Shown here in pieces: positions 62,094-64,000 of a DNA stretch of 64,000 nt. A model generated the notes under the pieces. The model worked only from the letters and a program-made list of their open reading frames with translations. It made no database searches and was not told the DNA's origin. This DNA is from Bathynomus jamesi. Its lineage: Eukaryota; Arthropoda; Malacostraca; Isopoda; Cirolanidae. The translations under genes were made by a program, and so were the position numbers. Where the stretch lies: NCBI GenBank assembly GCA_023014485.1, contig JAJOZX010005609.1, positions 227,001-291,000 on the forward strand, given 5' to 3'. Positions within the stretch are counted from its first letter, which is position 1. Each line of letters starts with the position of its first letter.

Positions 62094-63695
62094 TTTCTCT
62101 TTCAGTGAACCTTCGCACCATAGTTTAATGAGTAAAATGTTAACACGTTTCTGTAGGCATCTGGATTACTAAATTAGCTACCAGGAAGTTCATTAACATA
62201 TAAATAATGAATACGGTAGCTATGAGACATTGGAGACAGAATTTATCATCGTAATTAGTAGTGAGTAGACAGTAAAATAGCGTATATTTTTAGCTTAACC
62301 CTTTAACGCCGGAATTGTTTGAAGGGTTAAGTTATGAATGCGTGTATTTGAAAGGTTACCAATATGTAGCGGTCGTCCTTTTAGGGTTGTTATGCAGGGT
62401 GCTTTGATAGTGGTAGTTGTGTGTTAAATACTTGGCTTGTGAATGAAAATCTGTAAGATTTTAAGTAGAGTACGCAGAAAGAATTCATCGATCAATTTAA
62501 CCTTATACCTACCATAATCTAGTCTACTGTAACCCAATTACTTTTATATTGAAGTCAAATAACACTTAAAAGAAAAATAAATTAGTGAATATTTCAACGG
62601 ATGCGGGTTCATAACTTTTCAACAGGTCGTTTTCATCAAGATTTTATCCTGGACATTGAGAAAACAAGATAAGATCTAGGTTTATGTAATGTATAACTGA
62701 CTTATGTATTCATTATTAAAGTCGATCCTATAACAGTCAGAATCAACCTAATCTAACTGAACTTAACCAGACATAAAAATAAACTAACCTACCCTAACTT
62801 AACGTAATCTTTTTTTATACAAAAAGGAGGAGGCTAAGGGCGAATCCCATAGAGGAAGAAGAGAACCAAAATGAAGGTCCAAGGTTTTCGAGATTCCTGG
62901 ACACTGCGTTTGAAAGACTGAAGGTCATAGACAAGGGGAAAGATGGACTGAGGAAAATTCAGTCCAACTTGTATTTAAAGACCTCGACATTATTCCAGTT
63001 CAAATTAATTCCTGTTTATGCGATTCCATCCAATTCCTGCTCGATTGTATTTCCGTCTCAGATTTTCGGAGTGTATTCTCACTTCATTTGACATAATTTC
63101 GTTCGATCAATTTTTAATATATACAGGCTCTCCTACATGTGTTAGAAATATTGAAAACCCTATAACGTAAAAATGTGTTGTATACAGTAATTCGATGAAC
63201 AAATAAGAACCCCCCCCCTTACATAAAATTCCATTTTCTTTATAAATATGCATAGAAAACCGCATTACTTGGATAGACCCTACTAATTGCATTCTATAAA
63301 TACTATATCATAAGCTTACTGTGGAAAAAAATGAAATATTTTAACTGTAAGTGTTAGCTAATTACTGTTTTTGATTAAAAGATAAATTTGTGTATTAAGA
63401 TGGAATTTGTTTTAAATAACTCGCTGTTTGGAATAAATCCTTGTAAAGAACGCTGTTTGAAATGTAGAAATCAATTGGTATGGGATAGACAAAGTTTTTT
63501 CACATATTTATTTAACCTTGCCAATAAATATACATACAGAGACATAAATAACTAAGAAGGATTGGTCTGACACAATTAAGGTAGGTAATACGTGCATAAT
63601 AAAGAACTTCATTATACAGAGAGCACCTCTTCTTCATTAAATATATACAAATTAAATAAACAGCGTAGTCTAGCAACTAATCTTGTGGATTACCT

Positions 63696-63743
<48 letters not shown>

Positions 63744-64000
63744 TATTAGTATACTATTAATACTGTTAATACTATATACACACACACACTATTAATTATC
63801 ACACGTTTATTTATATATATTGTATGTTTCTGTTAATCATATTTATTCATTCTTTATATTTGATTTTAAAATTTTTAGCACTGATGATGGAAATTGAAAT
63901 TTCCGAAACGTCTGTAAATAAATAAGTTTTGATTAAAATAATTGTCCATATTCACAGAAATATTGATATTATTGGTTACAATATTTTTCTGTTATTTGTA
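61824..64000. other. no gene; microsatellites
   Basis: AT-rich sequence with (GATA)n at 61818-61845, (TA)n-(TG)n at 62043-62091 and (TA)n at 63698-63741. 62877-62960 weakly resembles 48075-48160. I see no coding region or transposon terminus. Confidence 0.6.

Overview
The window is a piece of an arthropod nuclear genome made almost entirely of transposable elements, most of them broken and many inserted inside one another. The mix (CR1-type LINEs whose ORF1 carries an SGNH esterase, an RTE-like LINE, BEL/Pao, mariner, Tc1, hAT, piggyBac, a tRNA-headed SINE, a 5S rRNA-derived repeat, long AT, GT and CT microsatellites) suggests a crustacean, probably a decapod. That assignment is inference: no diagnostic host gene is present. 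No bacterial features, CRISPR arrays or intact tRNA/rRNA genes were seen.

Layout. 1-2.0 kb: a mariner remnant, a SINE head and a second mariner. 2.3-19.2 kb: a CR1 LINE (family A) split by a 13.5 kb BEL/Pao retrotransposon (5021-18512, 605/603 bp LTRs, target duplication GGAAT). The BEL pol gene is itself split by a 2,982 bp DNA transposon with CACTG ends and a TTA duplication (9483-12464) and by a 3,511 bp MULE-like element with ~300 bp inverted repeats and a 9 bp duplication (12970-16480). 19.5-22.4 kb: a LINE fragment, a palindromic repeat, and a hAT element inside a mariner MITE. 22.9-29.9 kb: a second LINE A copy split by a Tc1-like element with ~120 bp inverted repeats, which holds a LINE B fragment. 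29.9-34.3 kb: an RTE-like LINE on the minus strand, split by a hAT MITE and by a mariner that carries a CACTG/TTA MITE. 34.3-40.7 kb: LINE D fragments, a 5S-derived inverted pair, a folded-back mariner, a hAT holding another CACTG/TTA element, and the 5' half of a second MULE-like element.

40.9-60.8 kb: two copies of a ~1.7 kb LTR in opposite orientation. The first (40887-46899) holds a nearly full-length LINE B. The second (59050-60800) is followed by a primer-site-like stretch. Between them lie MITEs, a piggyBac transposase, an IER5-like gene, and a compact series of unrecognised, partly overlapping ORFs (52230-54739). The 3' end of the second MULE-like element follows. The target duplications of that element and the LTR orientation can both be explained by one ~15 kb inversion. 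60.8-64 kb: microsatellites, a Foldback-like element with a 9 bp duplication, and AT-rich sequence without genes.

The two parts most worth follow-up are the ORF series at 51.6-54.7 kb, which looks like DNA-virus-derived or cargo genes next to piggyBac, and the inversion model for 39.4-60.8 kb.
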